Positions 9,558-17,667 of a stretch of DNA of 64,000 nucleotides are shown here, one piece after another (position 1 is the stretch's first letter; the number at the start of each line of letters is the position of its first letter). Where the stretch lies: contig CAWIUN010000029.1 of assembly GCA_963839285.1 (NCBI GenBank), positions 109,868 to 173,867 on the forward strand. The letters run 5' to 3'. Under the pieces are notes generated by a model. The model was not told the origin of the DNA and did not search any database. It saw nothing but the letters and a program-made list of their open reading frames with translations. The translations under genes were made by a program, and so were the position numbers. This DNA is from DASSSQ01 sp963839285 (lineage in GTDB: Bacteria; Actinomycetota; Thermoleophilia; Gaiellales; Gaiellaceae).

Positions 9558-10496
9558 ATGGCGAAGGCGCCCGCACTGCCGCGCGGCTTCGAGCTGCCGC
9601 TGGAGCCGCGGATCCCGCGCGTCGGCTCCGTCGACCAGGTCGCGGTCGAGGGCCGCGCCGGCGAGCTGGCGAAGCGCTCGATCAAGAAGGAGGCGAAGGT
9701 CTGGGCGCTCGAGCTCGCCGTCCGGGTCATGGACCTGACGACGCTCGAGGGCGCCGACACGCCCGGCAAGGTCGCGGCGCTCTGCTCGAAGGCGCTGCGG
9801 CCCGACCCCTCCGACGCGTCGGTCCCCTCGGTCGCCGCGGTCTGCGTCTACCCGAACCTCGTCCCGACCGCCGTCGAGCGCCTGCGCGGCAGCGGCGTCC
9901 GCGTCGCCTCGGTCGCGACCGCCTTCCCGTCCGGCCAGAGCCCGCTCGACGTCAAGCTCGCCGAGGTTCGCGACGTGGTCGAGCTCGGCGCCGACGAGGT
10001 CGACATGGTGATCGACCGCGGCGCCTTCCTCTCCGGGCGCTACGCCAAGGTCTTCGACGAGATCGTCAAGGTCAAGGAGGCCTGCGGCGAGGCGCACCTG
10101 AAGGTGATCCTCGAGGTCGCCGAGCTCGGCACCTACGACAACGTCCGCCGCGCCTCGCTGCTCGCGATGGCCGCCGGCGCCGACTTCATCAAGACCTCGA
10201 CCGGCAAGCTCCCCGGCGCGGCGACGCTGCCGGTGCAGCTCGTGATGCTCGAGGCGATCCGCGACGTCCACGAGGAGACCGGCCGCAAGGTCGGGATGAA
10301 GCCGGCCGGCGGCGTCCGCACCGCCAAGAACGCGATCCAGTACCTCGTCCAGGTGCACGAGACGCTCGGCCCCGAGTGGCTGACGCCCGACCTCTACCGG
10401 ATCGGCGCCTCGAGCCTGCTCAACGACGTGCTGATGCAGCTCCGCAAGCAGAAGACCGGCGTCTACCAGGGCAAGGACTACTTCACGATCGACTGA
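9558..10496 (+). CDS. deoC: Deoxyribose-phosphate aldolase
   Basis: 312 residues, a TIM-barrel class I aldolase cleaving 2-deoxyribose-5-phosphate to glyceraldehyde-3-phosphate and acetaldehyde. Key segments: ADEVDMVIDRG (catalytic Asp), HLKVILEVAEL (Schiff-base Lys) and VGMKPAGGVRTA (second active-site Lys). It is longer than the E. coli enzyme because of ~60 extra N-terminal residues and a C-terminal YQGKDYFTID tail, features of the long actinobacterial/eukaryotic type. The next gene, an aldehyde dehydrogenase, overlaps the stop, so the acetaldehyde product may be passed on. Confidence 0.94.
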   Translation: MAKAPALPRGFELPLEPRIPRVGSVDQVAVEGRAGELAKRSIKKEAKVWALELAVRVMDLTTLEGADTPGKVAALCSKALRPDPSDASVPSVAAVCVYPNLVPTAVERLRGSGVRVASVATAFPSGQSPLDVKLAEVRDVVELGADEVDMVIDRGAFLSGRYAKVFDEIVKVKEACGEAHLKVILEVAELGTYDNVRRASLLAMAAGADFIKTSTGKLPGAATLPVQLVMLEAIRDVHEETGRKVGMKPAGGVRTAKNAIQYLVQVHETLGPEWLTPDLYRIGASSLLNDVLMQLRKQKTGVYQGKDYFTID

Positions 10497-11992
10497 TGAG
10501 CGAGCTGGAACGCAAACAGGACCGCTCGCCCGTCCCGGCCGACTGGACGTACGCGCCCGCGCCCGAGTCGCGCGAGCTCGTGCGGCTCGAGGAGCGCTAC
10601 GGCCACTTCGTCGGCGGCGAGTGGCTCGAGCCCTCCGAGACCTACACGACGCTCTCGCCCGCGAGCGAGGAGCCGCTCGCCGAGGTCGGCCAGGCGAGCG
10701 CCGGGGAGGTCGGCCGCGCCGTCGACGCCGCCCGTGAGGCCTTCGAGAACGGCTGGTCGGCGCTGCCCGGCTCCGAGCGGGCGAAGTACCTCTTCCGGAT
10801 CGCGCGGATCCTGCAGGAGCGCGCCCGCGAGTTCGCCGTCCTCGAGTCGCTGAACGGCGGCAAGCCGATCAAGGAGTCCCGCGACGTCGACCTGCCGCTC
10901 GCGGCGGCGCACTTCTTCTACTACGCGGGCTGGGCCGACAAGCTCGAGTACGCCTTCCCGAACCGGCGCCCGAAGCCGCTCGGCGTCGCCGGCCAGATCA
11001 TCCCCTGGAACTTCCCGCTGCTGATGCTCTCGTGGAAGATCGCGCCCGCGCTCGCCGCCGGCAACACGGTCGTGCTGAAGCCGGCCGAGACGACGCCGCT
11101 GACCGCGCTCCTCTTCTGCGACGTGCTCCGCCAGGCCGACCTGCCGCCGGGCGTCGTCAACATCGTCACCGGCGACGGCCGCGCCGGCGCCGCGCTCGTC
11201 GAGCACGAGGGCGTCGACAAGATCGCCTTCACCGGCTCGACCGAGGTCGGCAAGGCGATCCAGCGCCGGGTCGCGGGCACCGGCAAGAAGCTGACGCTCG
11301 AGCTCGGCGGCAAGGCGGCGAACGTGATCTTCGACGACGCCGCGCTCGACCAGGCGGTCGAGGGGATCGTCAACGGCATCTACTTCAACCAGGGCCACGT
11401 CTGCTGCGCCGGCTCGCGCCTGCTCGTGCAGGAGTCGATCTACGAGCCGCTCGTCGAGAAGCTGAAGCGGCGGATGACGACCCTCCGCGTCGGCGACCCG
11501 CTCGACAAGAACACCGACGTCGGCGCGATCAACTCGCGCATGCAGCTCGAGCGGATCGAGGAGCTCGTCGCCGCCGGCCGCGAGGAGGGCGCCGAGATCT
11601 ACCAGCCGCCGTGCCGCCTGCCCGAGCAGGGCTACTGGTTCGCGCCGACCGTCTTCACGAACGTCGCGCAGAGCTACCGGATCGCGCAGGAGGAGATCTT
11701 CGGCCCGGTGCTCAGCGTCCTCACCTTCCGCACGCCCGAGGAGGCGGTCGAGAAGGCGAACAACACGCCCTACGGCCTCTCCGCCGGGATCTGGACCGAG
11801 AAGGGCTCGCGGATCCTCTGGATGGCCGACCGCCTGCGCGCGGGCGTCGTCTGGGGCAACACCTTCAACCGCTTCGACCCGACCTCGCCGTTCGGCGGCT
11901 ACAAGGAGTCGGGCTTCGGGCGCGAGGGCGGCCGGCACGGCCTCGAGCCCTACCTGGCCTTCGAGGGCGCGCCGGAGACGAAGGGAGGCTGA
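10496..11992 (+). CDS. NAD(P)-dependent aldehyde dehydrogenase, catalytic
   Basis: 498 residues with the complete ALDH fold. It has IIPWNFPLLMLSWKIAPAL (cofactor entry), FTGSTEVGK, general-base Glu in LTLELGGK (~residue 267) and nucleophile Cys in NQGHVCCAG (~residue 302). It ends SPFGGYKESGFGREGG. It starts inside the deoC stop (TGATG), indicating coupling. Family knowledge: it oxidises an aldehyde to the acid, and after deoC acetaldehyde is the obvious candidate (inference). With the half-length ALDH at 12414 it resembles the two halves of ALDH16 proteins. Confidence 0.93.
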   Translation: MSELERKQDRSPVPADWTYAPAPESRELVRLEERYGHFVGGEWLEPSETYTTLSPASEEPLAEVGQASAGEVGRAVDAAREAFENGWSALPGSERAKYLFRIARILQERAREFAVLESLNGGKPIKESRDVDLPLAAAHFFYYAGWADKLEYAFPNRRPKPLGVAGQIIPWNFPLLMLSWKIAPALAAGNTVVLKPAETTPLTALLFCDVLRQADLPPGVVNIVTGDGRAGAALVEHEGVDKIAFTGSTEVGKAIQRRVAGTGKKLTLELGGKAANVIFDDAALDQAVEGIVNGIYFNQGHVCCAGSRLLVQESIYEPLVEKLKRRMTTLRVGDPLDKNTDVGAINSRMQLERIEELVAAGREEGAEIYQPPCRLPEQGYWFAPTVFTNVAQSYRIAQEEIFGPVLSVLTFRTPEEAVEKANNTPYGLSAGIWTEKGSRILWMADRLRAGVVWGNTFNRFDPTSPFGGYKESGFGREGGRHGLEPYLAFEGAPETKGG

Positions 11993-11994
11993 CG

Positions 11995-12417
11995 ATGAGC
12001 GAGTCCGAGAACCTGTTCGGCGACGAGCACGTCCGCCGCTACCGCGAGACCGGGGGCGAGGTCGGCCACATCTGGAAGCGCGGCGCCAAGGTGCTGCTCC
12101 TGACGACGACCGGCCGCTCGAGCGGCGAGCCGCGGACGACGCCGCTGATCTACGAGAACGCCGGCGACGGCGCCTACGTGATCGTCGCCTCGAAGGGCGG
12201 CGCGCCCGAGCACCCGGGCTGGTACCGCAACCTCGCGCGGGATCCGCAGGTCGAGGTGCAGGTCGAGGCGGACGTCTTCCCGGCGCGCGCCCGCACCGCC
12301 TCGGGCGAGGAGCGCGAGCGCCTCTGGCGGCTCGCCGCCGAGCAGTGGCCCGACTACGACGCCTACCAGCAGCGCACCGACCGCGAGATCCCGGTCGTCG
12401 TGCTCGAGCGGGCATGA
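11995..12417 (+). CDS. Deazaflavin (F420)-dependent nitroreductase-like protein
   Basis: 140 residues of the split-barrel Ddn-like family (PF04075). It has LLLTTTGRSSGEPRTTPL, the typical first strands, then PGWYRNLARDPQVEVQV, the phosphate/cofactor-side signature, and it ends EIPVVVLERA. Members bind F420, FMN or similar and reduce varied substrates; the substrate here is unknown. GGGAGG sits 7 nt upstream of ATG 11995. It lies between the two ALDH genes and overlaps the second by 4 nt, so it belongs to the deoC operon. Confidence 0.88.
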   Translation: MSESENLFGDEHVRRYRETGGEVGHIWKRGAKVLLLTTTGRSSGEPRTTPLIYENAGDGAYVIVASKGGAPEHPGWYRNLARDPQVEVQVEADVFPARARTASGEERERLWRLAAEQWPDYDAYQQRTDREIPVVVLERA

Positions 12418-13211
12418 GCAGGCTCCCCGTCCGCAAGACCTACAAGCTCTACATCGGCGGCGCCTTCCCGCGCTCCGAGTCGGGCCGCACCTACGAGGCC
12501 GAGGGCCAGAACGTCGCGCTCGCCTCGCGCAAGGACGCCCGCGACGCCGTCGTCGCCGCCCGCGGCGCCGTCGCGAAGTGGTCGGGGACGACCGCCTACA
12601 ACCGCGGGCAGGTGCTCTACCGCGTCGCCGAGATGCTCGAGTCCCGCCGCGACGACCTCGCCGCGCTCTGCAGCGGCAGGGCCGAGGTCGAGCGGTCGAT
12701 CGACCGCTGGGTCTGGTACGCCGGCTGGGCCGACAAGCTCGCGCAGGTGCTCGGCGGGACGAACCCCGTCGCGGGGCCCTACTTCAACTTCACGATCCCC
12801 GAGCCGACCGGCGTCGTCGCGGTCGTCGCGCCCGAGGAGCCGCCGCTGCTCGGGCTCACCTCGCGGCTCGCGCCGGTGCTCGTCGGCGGCAACACGGCCG
12901 TCGTCGTCGCCTCCGAGAGCCGCCCGCTCGCCGCGGTCGAGCTCGCCGAGGCGCTCGCGACCTCCGACGTCCCCGGCGGCGTCGTCAACGTCCTCACCGG
13001 CCGCCGCGACGAGCTGGCGCCGGTGCTCGCGGCCCACATGGACGTGAACGCGCTCGACCTGAGCGGCGCCGACGGCTCGGCCGCCGAGCTCGAGCAGGCC
13101 GCCGCGGGCAACGTCAAGCGCGTCGTCCACGGCGCGGCCGACAGCCAGAGCCCGTGGGAGATCGCCGCGTTCCTCGAGCTGAAGACGGTCTGGCACCCGA
13201 TCGGCGTCTAG
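12414..13211 (+). CDS. Half-length aldehyde dehydrogenase-like protein without catalytic residues
   Basis: 265 residues matching the N-terminal cofactor-binding half of ALDH: YIGGAFPRSESGRTYE, then WYAGWADKLAQVLGG, then EPTGVVAVVAPEEPPLLGL. It ends at a normal TAG near where the catalytic Glu segment would begin. The general-base Glu, nucleophile Cys and oligomerisation arm are all absent. Normal codon use and intact overlaps argue that this is a designed short protein and not a fragment. Bacterial and animal ALDH16 proteins carry a comparable truncated, Cys-less second ALDH domain, so a structural partner role for the upstream ALDH is likely (inference). Confidence 0.87.
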   Translation: MSRLPVRKTYKLYIGGAFPRSESGRTYEAEGQNVALASRKDARDAVVAARGAVAKWSGTTAYNRGQVLYRVAEMLESRRDDLAALCSGRAEVERSIDRWVWYAGWADKLAQVLGGTNPVAGPYFNFTIPEPTGVVAVVAPEEPPLLGLTSRLAPVLVGGNTAVVVASESRPLAAVELAEALATSDVPGGVVNVLTGRRDELAPVLAAHMDVNALDLSGADGSAAELEQAAAGNVKRVVHGAADSQSPWEIAAFLELKTVWHPIGV

Positions 13212-13237
13212 CGGCGCCGCGGCGAGGCGACCGGGCG

Positions 13238-13651
13238 ATGGACGAGGGCAGACAGCGCGCCTGCGGGCCCGGGGGAGGTCGCCGGCTCCCGACGCCGCGC
13301 GGCGCGGCGCCCGCGCTCGCAGCGGCGCTCGCCGGGCTCGCGCTCGCGGGCTGCGCCGGCGGCACCTACTCCGAGGTCACCTTCCACAACGACCTCGGCC
13401 GGCGGACGACCCTCGGCTACTGCGCCGACGGCGACACGACCTGCAGCGAGATCCGCTGGAAGATCGCGATCGACCCGGGCCAGGACGCGACGCAGGAGAT
13501 CCGCAGCGACGGCAAGGCGACCCGCCGCTTCCTCGTCGGCGTGCCGCCGGAGGCGCCCTACGGCTGCTTCGTCTTCCACTTCCTCGAGCGCCGGCCCGTG
13601 GAGACCGTCCCGCTCAGCGACGCACGGGCCTGCGGCGGCGGCCGGCAATAG
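13238..13651 (+). CDS. Small lipoprotein, function unknown
   Basis: 137 residues. After a long Arg/Gly-rich N-terminus the hydrophobic segment ends in ALAGLALAGCAGG, a good lipobox with the modified Cys in AGC. The mature ~90 residues have a beta-rich look (YSEVTFHNDLGRRTTLGYC) and four more Cys. The start is uncertain: ATG 13238 is used, and a later start closer to the lipobox would give a more usual signal length. No family recognised. Confidence 0.6.
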   Translation: MDEGRQRACGPGGGRRLPTPRGAAPALAAALAGLALAGCAGGTYSEVTFHNDLGRRTTLGYCADGDTTCSEIRWKIAIDPGQDATQEIRSDGKATRRFLVGVPPEAPYGCFVFHFLERRPVETVPLSDARACGGGRQ

Positions 13652-13657
13652 TAGGCT
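13652..13657 (+). promoter_or_regulatory. -10 hexamer of the TrpC-like gene (leaderless)
   Basis: TAGGCT lies 7 nt before GTG 13665 and overlaps the end of the preceding lipoprotein gene by nothing more than its stop region. It starts the 13.7-19.3 kb operon. Confidence 0.45.
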
Positions 13658-13664
13658 TGCACCG

Positions 13665-14243
13665 GTGACCGACGCGAGGCGGCTGAGCCAGGCGATCTCC
13701 GAGGGCGACGGGATCTCGGTGATCGTCCAGGTCCGCGGGGCGGACGACGCGCGCGCCGCGGAGGACGAGGGCGCGGAGGGCGTCGCGCTCGCCCAGGGGG
13801 TCGAGGGGCTGGCCGAGGCGACGACGCTGCCCGTGCTCTGGCTCGGCGACCCGCAGGCCGTCGGCGAGATGGAGAGCTGCAGCGCGCACGCGCTGACCGT
13901 CTGGGCCGACGGCGACGACCGGCTGCGCGAGGTGCACGAGTCGGTGCCCGAGGACTTCGAGATCGTCGTCGGCGTCGCCAACGAGGAGGAGCTCGAGCGG
14001 GCGCTCGAGGTCGACGCGGAGATCTTCCTGATCTCGGGCAGCGAGGCCGAGGACGACCAGCACCCGGTCGACCGCGTGCTCGAGCTGCTGCCGGACGTCC
14101 CCGCGGGGAAGCTCGCGATCGCCGACCTCGCCGCCGCCACCCGGGACGAGGTCGACGCGCTCGAGCGCGCCGGCTTCGACGCGGTGCTCGTCGCGCCGGG
14201 ACACGTCGGCGACCTCGTCGGTGGCGCTCCTCCCGAGGTCTGA
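13665..14243 (+). CDS. TrpC (indole-3-glycerol-phosphate synthase)-like barrel protein
   Basis: 192 residues, shorter than true TrpC (~260). Segments follow the IGPS barrel order: ISVIVQVRGADDARAAEDEG, then FEIVVGVANEEELERALEVD (like the EV-x-EEEL strand), IFLISGSEAEDD where NNRDL would be, then LERAGFDAVLVAPGHV (phosphate loop region). The usual catalytic Lys/Glu residues are not evident, and no other trp gene is near. I infer a divergent barrel with a different or lost activity. It is very acidic. It overlaps the next gene by 23 bp. Confidence 0.6.
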   Translation: MTDARRLSQAISEGDGISVIVQVRGADDARAAEDEGAEGVALAQGVEGLAEATTLPVLWLGDPQAVGEMESCSAHALTVWADGDDRLREVHESVPEDFEIVVGVANEEELERALEVDAEIFLISGSEAEDDQHPVDRVLELLPDVPAGKLAIADLAAATRDEVDALERAGFDAVLVAPGHVGDLVGGAPPEV

Positions 14244-15631
14244 GCGCCGGAGAGCCGAGCGGCAGCGCGGCCGGCTGCTCCTCGCCGCCGTGCTCGCGGG
14301 GGCGGCGGCGCTCCGGCTCGTCGGCAGCCGCTACGGACTGCCGTTCGGGGGCCTGCTCAACCCCGACGAGCTGAACGTCGTCCCGCGGGCGTGGCGGATG
14401 ACCCACGGCGGCGGCGCCGACCCGCACTGGTTCGAGTGGCCGACGCTCGTCCTCTACCTGGAGGCGCCGTTCCAGGCCTTCCGCGCCGAGCCGGCCTACC
14501 TGACCGCGCGGCTCGTCGTCGTCGCGCTCGGCGTCGCCAACGTCGCCGCCGCCTGGTGGCTCGGGCGCCGCGCCTACGGCCTCCCGGCGGCGGTCCTCGC
14601 CGCCGTCGCGACCGCGGTCGAGACGACCCACGTCGCCTACTCGCGCGCCGCCGTCACCGACGTGCCGATGACGCTCGGCGTCACCGTCGCGCTCGGGCTC
14701 GCGGTCGTCGGACGGCTCGAGTGGGCGGCGGTCGCCGCCGGGCTCGCCGCGGCCGCGAAGTACCCGGGCGCGCTCGCGCTCGTCGCCGTCGTCGCCGCCG
14801 GCTGGGGCCAGTGGCGGCGGCTCGCGGTCGCCGCGGTGCCTCGCCGTGGCGGCGTTCTTCGCCGCCTCGCCGTTCGTGCTGCTCGACGCGGGTCGCGCCT
14901 GGAGCGACCTGCGGAAGGTCGAGGCCTACCACACGACCGGCTGGCTCGGCTTCGAGCACGATCCGCCGGGGCCGGTCGCGGTGCTCGACCGGCTCTGGGG
15001 CGGCTACGGCCCCTTCCTCGCCGTCGCGCTCGCCGGGATCTGCGTCGCCCTCTGGCGCCGGCGGCGCGCCGACCTCGTGCTCGTCTCGTTCTCGCTCGCC
15101 TACTTCGTCTTCGTCTCGCTGCTGCACTCGCACTTCGACCGCTACACGCTGCCGCTCGTGCCCGCGCTCGGCGTGCTCGCCGCGGCCGCGGTCCCGCTCG
15201 TCCCGCTCGGTCTCGTCGCGCTCGCCGTCCCGCTCGCCTGGTCGATCGGGGACGCCCGCGCGCTCACCCGCACCGACACGCGCGTCGTCGCGCAGCGCTG
15301 GCTCGAGTCGCACCTGCCGCGGGGCTCGCAGGTCGCCGCCGAGTCCTCGACGCCGCCGCTGCCCGGCTTCGAGGTGACGCCGCTCGAGCTGCCCGGCCGC
15401 GGCCGCCCGCACGACCCGAACCGCTCGCTCGCGCGCCTGCGCCGCGACGGCGTCGACTACGTCCTCGTCACCGGCGCCGTCGCCGACCGGGTGCTCGCCG
15501 CCCGCGAGGACTACCCCTACGAGACGCGCTTCTACGACGAGCTGCGCCGCCGCGCGCAGCTCGTCTACCGGCTCGAGCCCGGCCGCGGGCTCTCGGGGCC
15601 CTGGGTCCGCGTCTACCATGTCCCGTCGTGA
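14221..15631 (+). CDS. Membrane glycosyltransferase, GT39/ArnT-like (one frame shift)
   Basis: About 470 residues once one extra base near 14838 is removed. The N-terminal half reads LRLVGSRYGLPFGGLLNPDELNV, with the acidic pair in the first periplasmic loop typical of GT-C transferases. FEWPTLVLYLEAPFQAF and many helices follow. The second half (AAFFAASPFVLLDAGRAW ... FDRYTLPLVPALGVLAAA) adds more helices and a soluble C-terminal domain. GT-C enzymes transfer sugars from polyprenyl-phosphate donors outside the membrane. GTG 14221 is the start; the stop overlaps the next gene (GTGA). Confidence 0.78.
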
Positions 15632-16266
15632 GGACCGCCCCCGTCCTGGCCCTCGCAGCCGTGCTCGCGCTCGCCCTCGCCGGCTGCGGCGGCGGCTCGA
15701 AGCGACCCGCCTCGGCCGAGGCGGCCGCCGCGACCCCGAAGCGCTGCACCCACCTCGCGGGCTGGCAGAAGCTCGCCGACCGGATCGACGCGCCCGTCTA
15801 CTGCCCGAACTGGCTCCCCGACCCGCTCACCGGCGAGATCGGCGGCCGCTGGAACAACATCGACGGCGTCGATCCCGACCGCAGCTACCTCGAGGGCTTC
15901 GTCTGGCAGGAGACCGGCCCCGGCGCCGCGGGCGGCGAGCTGCACGTGAACCTGCGCGGCTACCCCGGCTCGACGAGGATCCCGACCTGCGAGGACACCC
16001 TCGTCGGCGGCGGCAAGCCGAAGCGGGTCCAGATCCCGTGCTTCTCCGACCCGCAGGGGCGGCGGACGGTCGCCGGCAAGCGCTTCACCGTCTACACGGT
16101 CAACCAGGGCGCCGACCAGTGGCACATCCTCTACGCCTGGCGCTACCGGGGCTCGCTCTACACCGCCAGCGAGCACGTCGCGCCGCCGCTCGACTACGCC
16201 AAGGTCGTGCGCTACCTCGACCGGATCATGCGCAACCTCGTGCTCGTCGAGCCGCGCAGCACGTGA
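15628..16266 (+). CDS. Lipoprotein, function unknown
   Basis: 212 residues. The signal peptide ends in ALALAGCGGG, a clear lipobox. The mature part has four Cys and a WNNIDGVDPDRSYLEGFVWQ segment, then DYAKVVRYLDRIMRNLVLV at the end. No family recognised. GTG 15628 overlaps the upstream glycosyltransferase stop, and the next gene begins 2 bp after this stop, so it is part of the same operon and probably works at the outer face of the membrane. Confidence 0.75.
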   Translation: MRTAPVLALAAVLALALAGCGGGSKRPASAEAAAATPKRCTHLAGWQKLADRIDAPVYCPNWLPDPLTGEIGGRWNNIDGVDPDRSYLEGFVWQETGPGAAGGELHVNLRGYPGSTRIPTCEDTLVGGGKPKRVQIPCFSDPQGRRTVAGKRFTVYTVNQGADQWHILYAWRYRGSLYTASEHVAPPLDYAKVVRYLDRIMRNLVLVEPRST

Positions 16267-16268
16267 CG

Positions 16269-17667
16269 ATGCGGTTGACGCGCGGCCAGGTGATCGCGGG
16301 CGCGGCGGGCGCCGCGGCGGTCGGCGCGGCCGGGATCTACGAGCTCGTCGACCAGCTGACCTCGCCGCCGCCGCGCGCCGCGCCGGCCGTGCTGCCGTCC
16401 GAGCAGCACCTGCTCGACGGCGTCCGCGTCGTCCGCGACAACGGCGTCGAGGTGCTCGTGCCGCCGCTCCACCACCAGGTCGTGACCGCGACCGTCGCCC
16501 TGCGCGAGGACCCGCACGAGCTGCGGGCCGGCCAGGCGGAGCTCGAGTACGCGCTGACGCAGATCGAGCGCGACTTCCCGCCCTCGCCCGCCGGCATCGG
16601 CGTCACGCTCGCCTGGGGGCTCCCGTACTTCCGGCGCTTCGTGCCGGGCGCGGCGGCGACGCACCTGCCGCACGACCGCCGCGCCGGCCGCGGCGCCCTG
16701 CTCGACGCGATCCGCTTCCCGAGCGACCCCGACGACACGATCCTCGAGGCGAACGACGTCGCCGTCCTGCTCCGCTCCGACTCGCTCGAGCACATCGCCG
16801 AGGCGGCCAGGCTCCTGTTCGAGCAGTCGAAGGTCTTCACCGTCACCTCGATCCGGCGCGGCTTCGCCGGCGGCGGCTTCGAGGGCGGCCGCAGCCTGCC
16901 GAAGCGGATGGCGCTCGCCGCGGGCATCCCCGGCGCCGACCTGATCCCGGACACGGCCGAGCTCTTCCTCGGCTTCACCTCGACGCAGAGGGCCGGCCTC
17001 GGCCCCGACCGGATCGCGAACCTGGAGACGCTCGGCTACGCCGACCTGCGCGACTCCGGCTACTTCCGCCGCGGCACCCACCTGCACCTCTCGCACATCG
17101 ACGAGGACGTCGAGGCCTGGTACCTCAACTTCGACTTCCGCGAGCGCGTCGACACGATGTTCCGGCCGAACCTCGAGGTCGCGCCCGGGACGCAGACCGT
17201 GGCGCAGGGCCCCGAGGACACCTCGACGCCGGCGGAGGTGCGGCAGCGACTTCAAGCTGACGGGGCGGATCGGCCACAGCGCCTCGATCCAGTCGAGCTC
17301 GCGGCTGCAGCAGGACGTGGTCGGCGACGACGGCGTCGTCTACCGCAGGGGGACGGCCGTGCCGCAGCGGGCCGACTTCAACACGCTCGACAACCCGTTC
17401 GCCTGGAGCGCGCACCCCGAGCGGGACGGCATGGCGGCCGGGCCCTCGGCGGGCGTGCACTTCGTCGTCTTCAACCCGACCTCCGACGACTTCCATCGCA
17501 ACCGGCTCGCGATGGACGGCGTCCTGCCGGAGGGGCGGAAGCTGCCGTTCCGGCCGCGGGCGCGCGGGCAGGGCTTCAACGCCGTGCTGCGGACGACGCA
17601 CCGGCAGAACTTCCTCGTGCCGCCGCGCGCGCACCGCTCCTTCCCGCTGGTGGAGCTGCTCGGATGA
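16269..17667 (+). CDS. DyP-peroxidase-like exported protein (one frame shift)
   Basis: About 465 residues after removing one extra base near 17247. The N-terminus MRLTRGQVIAGAAGAAAVGA is a signal or anchor. The middle has GIGVTLAWGLPYFRRF and ELFLGFTSTQ, and the C-terminal part has GRIGHSAS, YRRGTAVPQ and GVHFVVFNPTSDDFHRN. This order recalls the two ferredoxin-like halves of Dyp-type haem peroxidases, with GHS as a possible proximal-His region. The canonical GxxDG motif is not obvious, so peroxidase activity is uncertain. Its stop overlaps the next start (ATGA). Confidence 0.55.

Noticed and set aside
10478..12436. Long open frame on the minus strand opposite the aldehyde dehydrogenase (also similar ones opposite the spermidine-synthase-like, argG and argH genes)
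   Set aside because: Shadow frames caused by high GC at third codon positions; Arg/Asp/Val-rich composition and no family similarity, while the plus-strand genes are clear.
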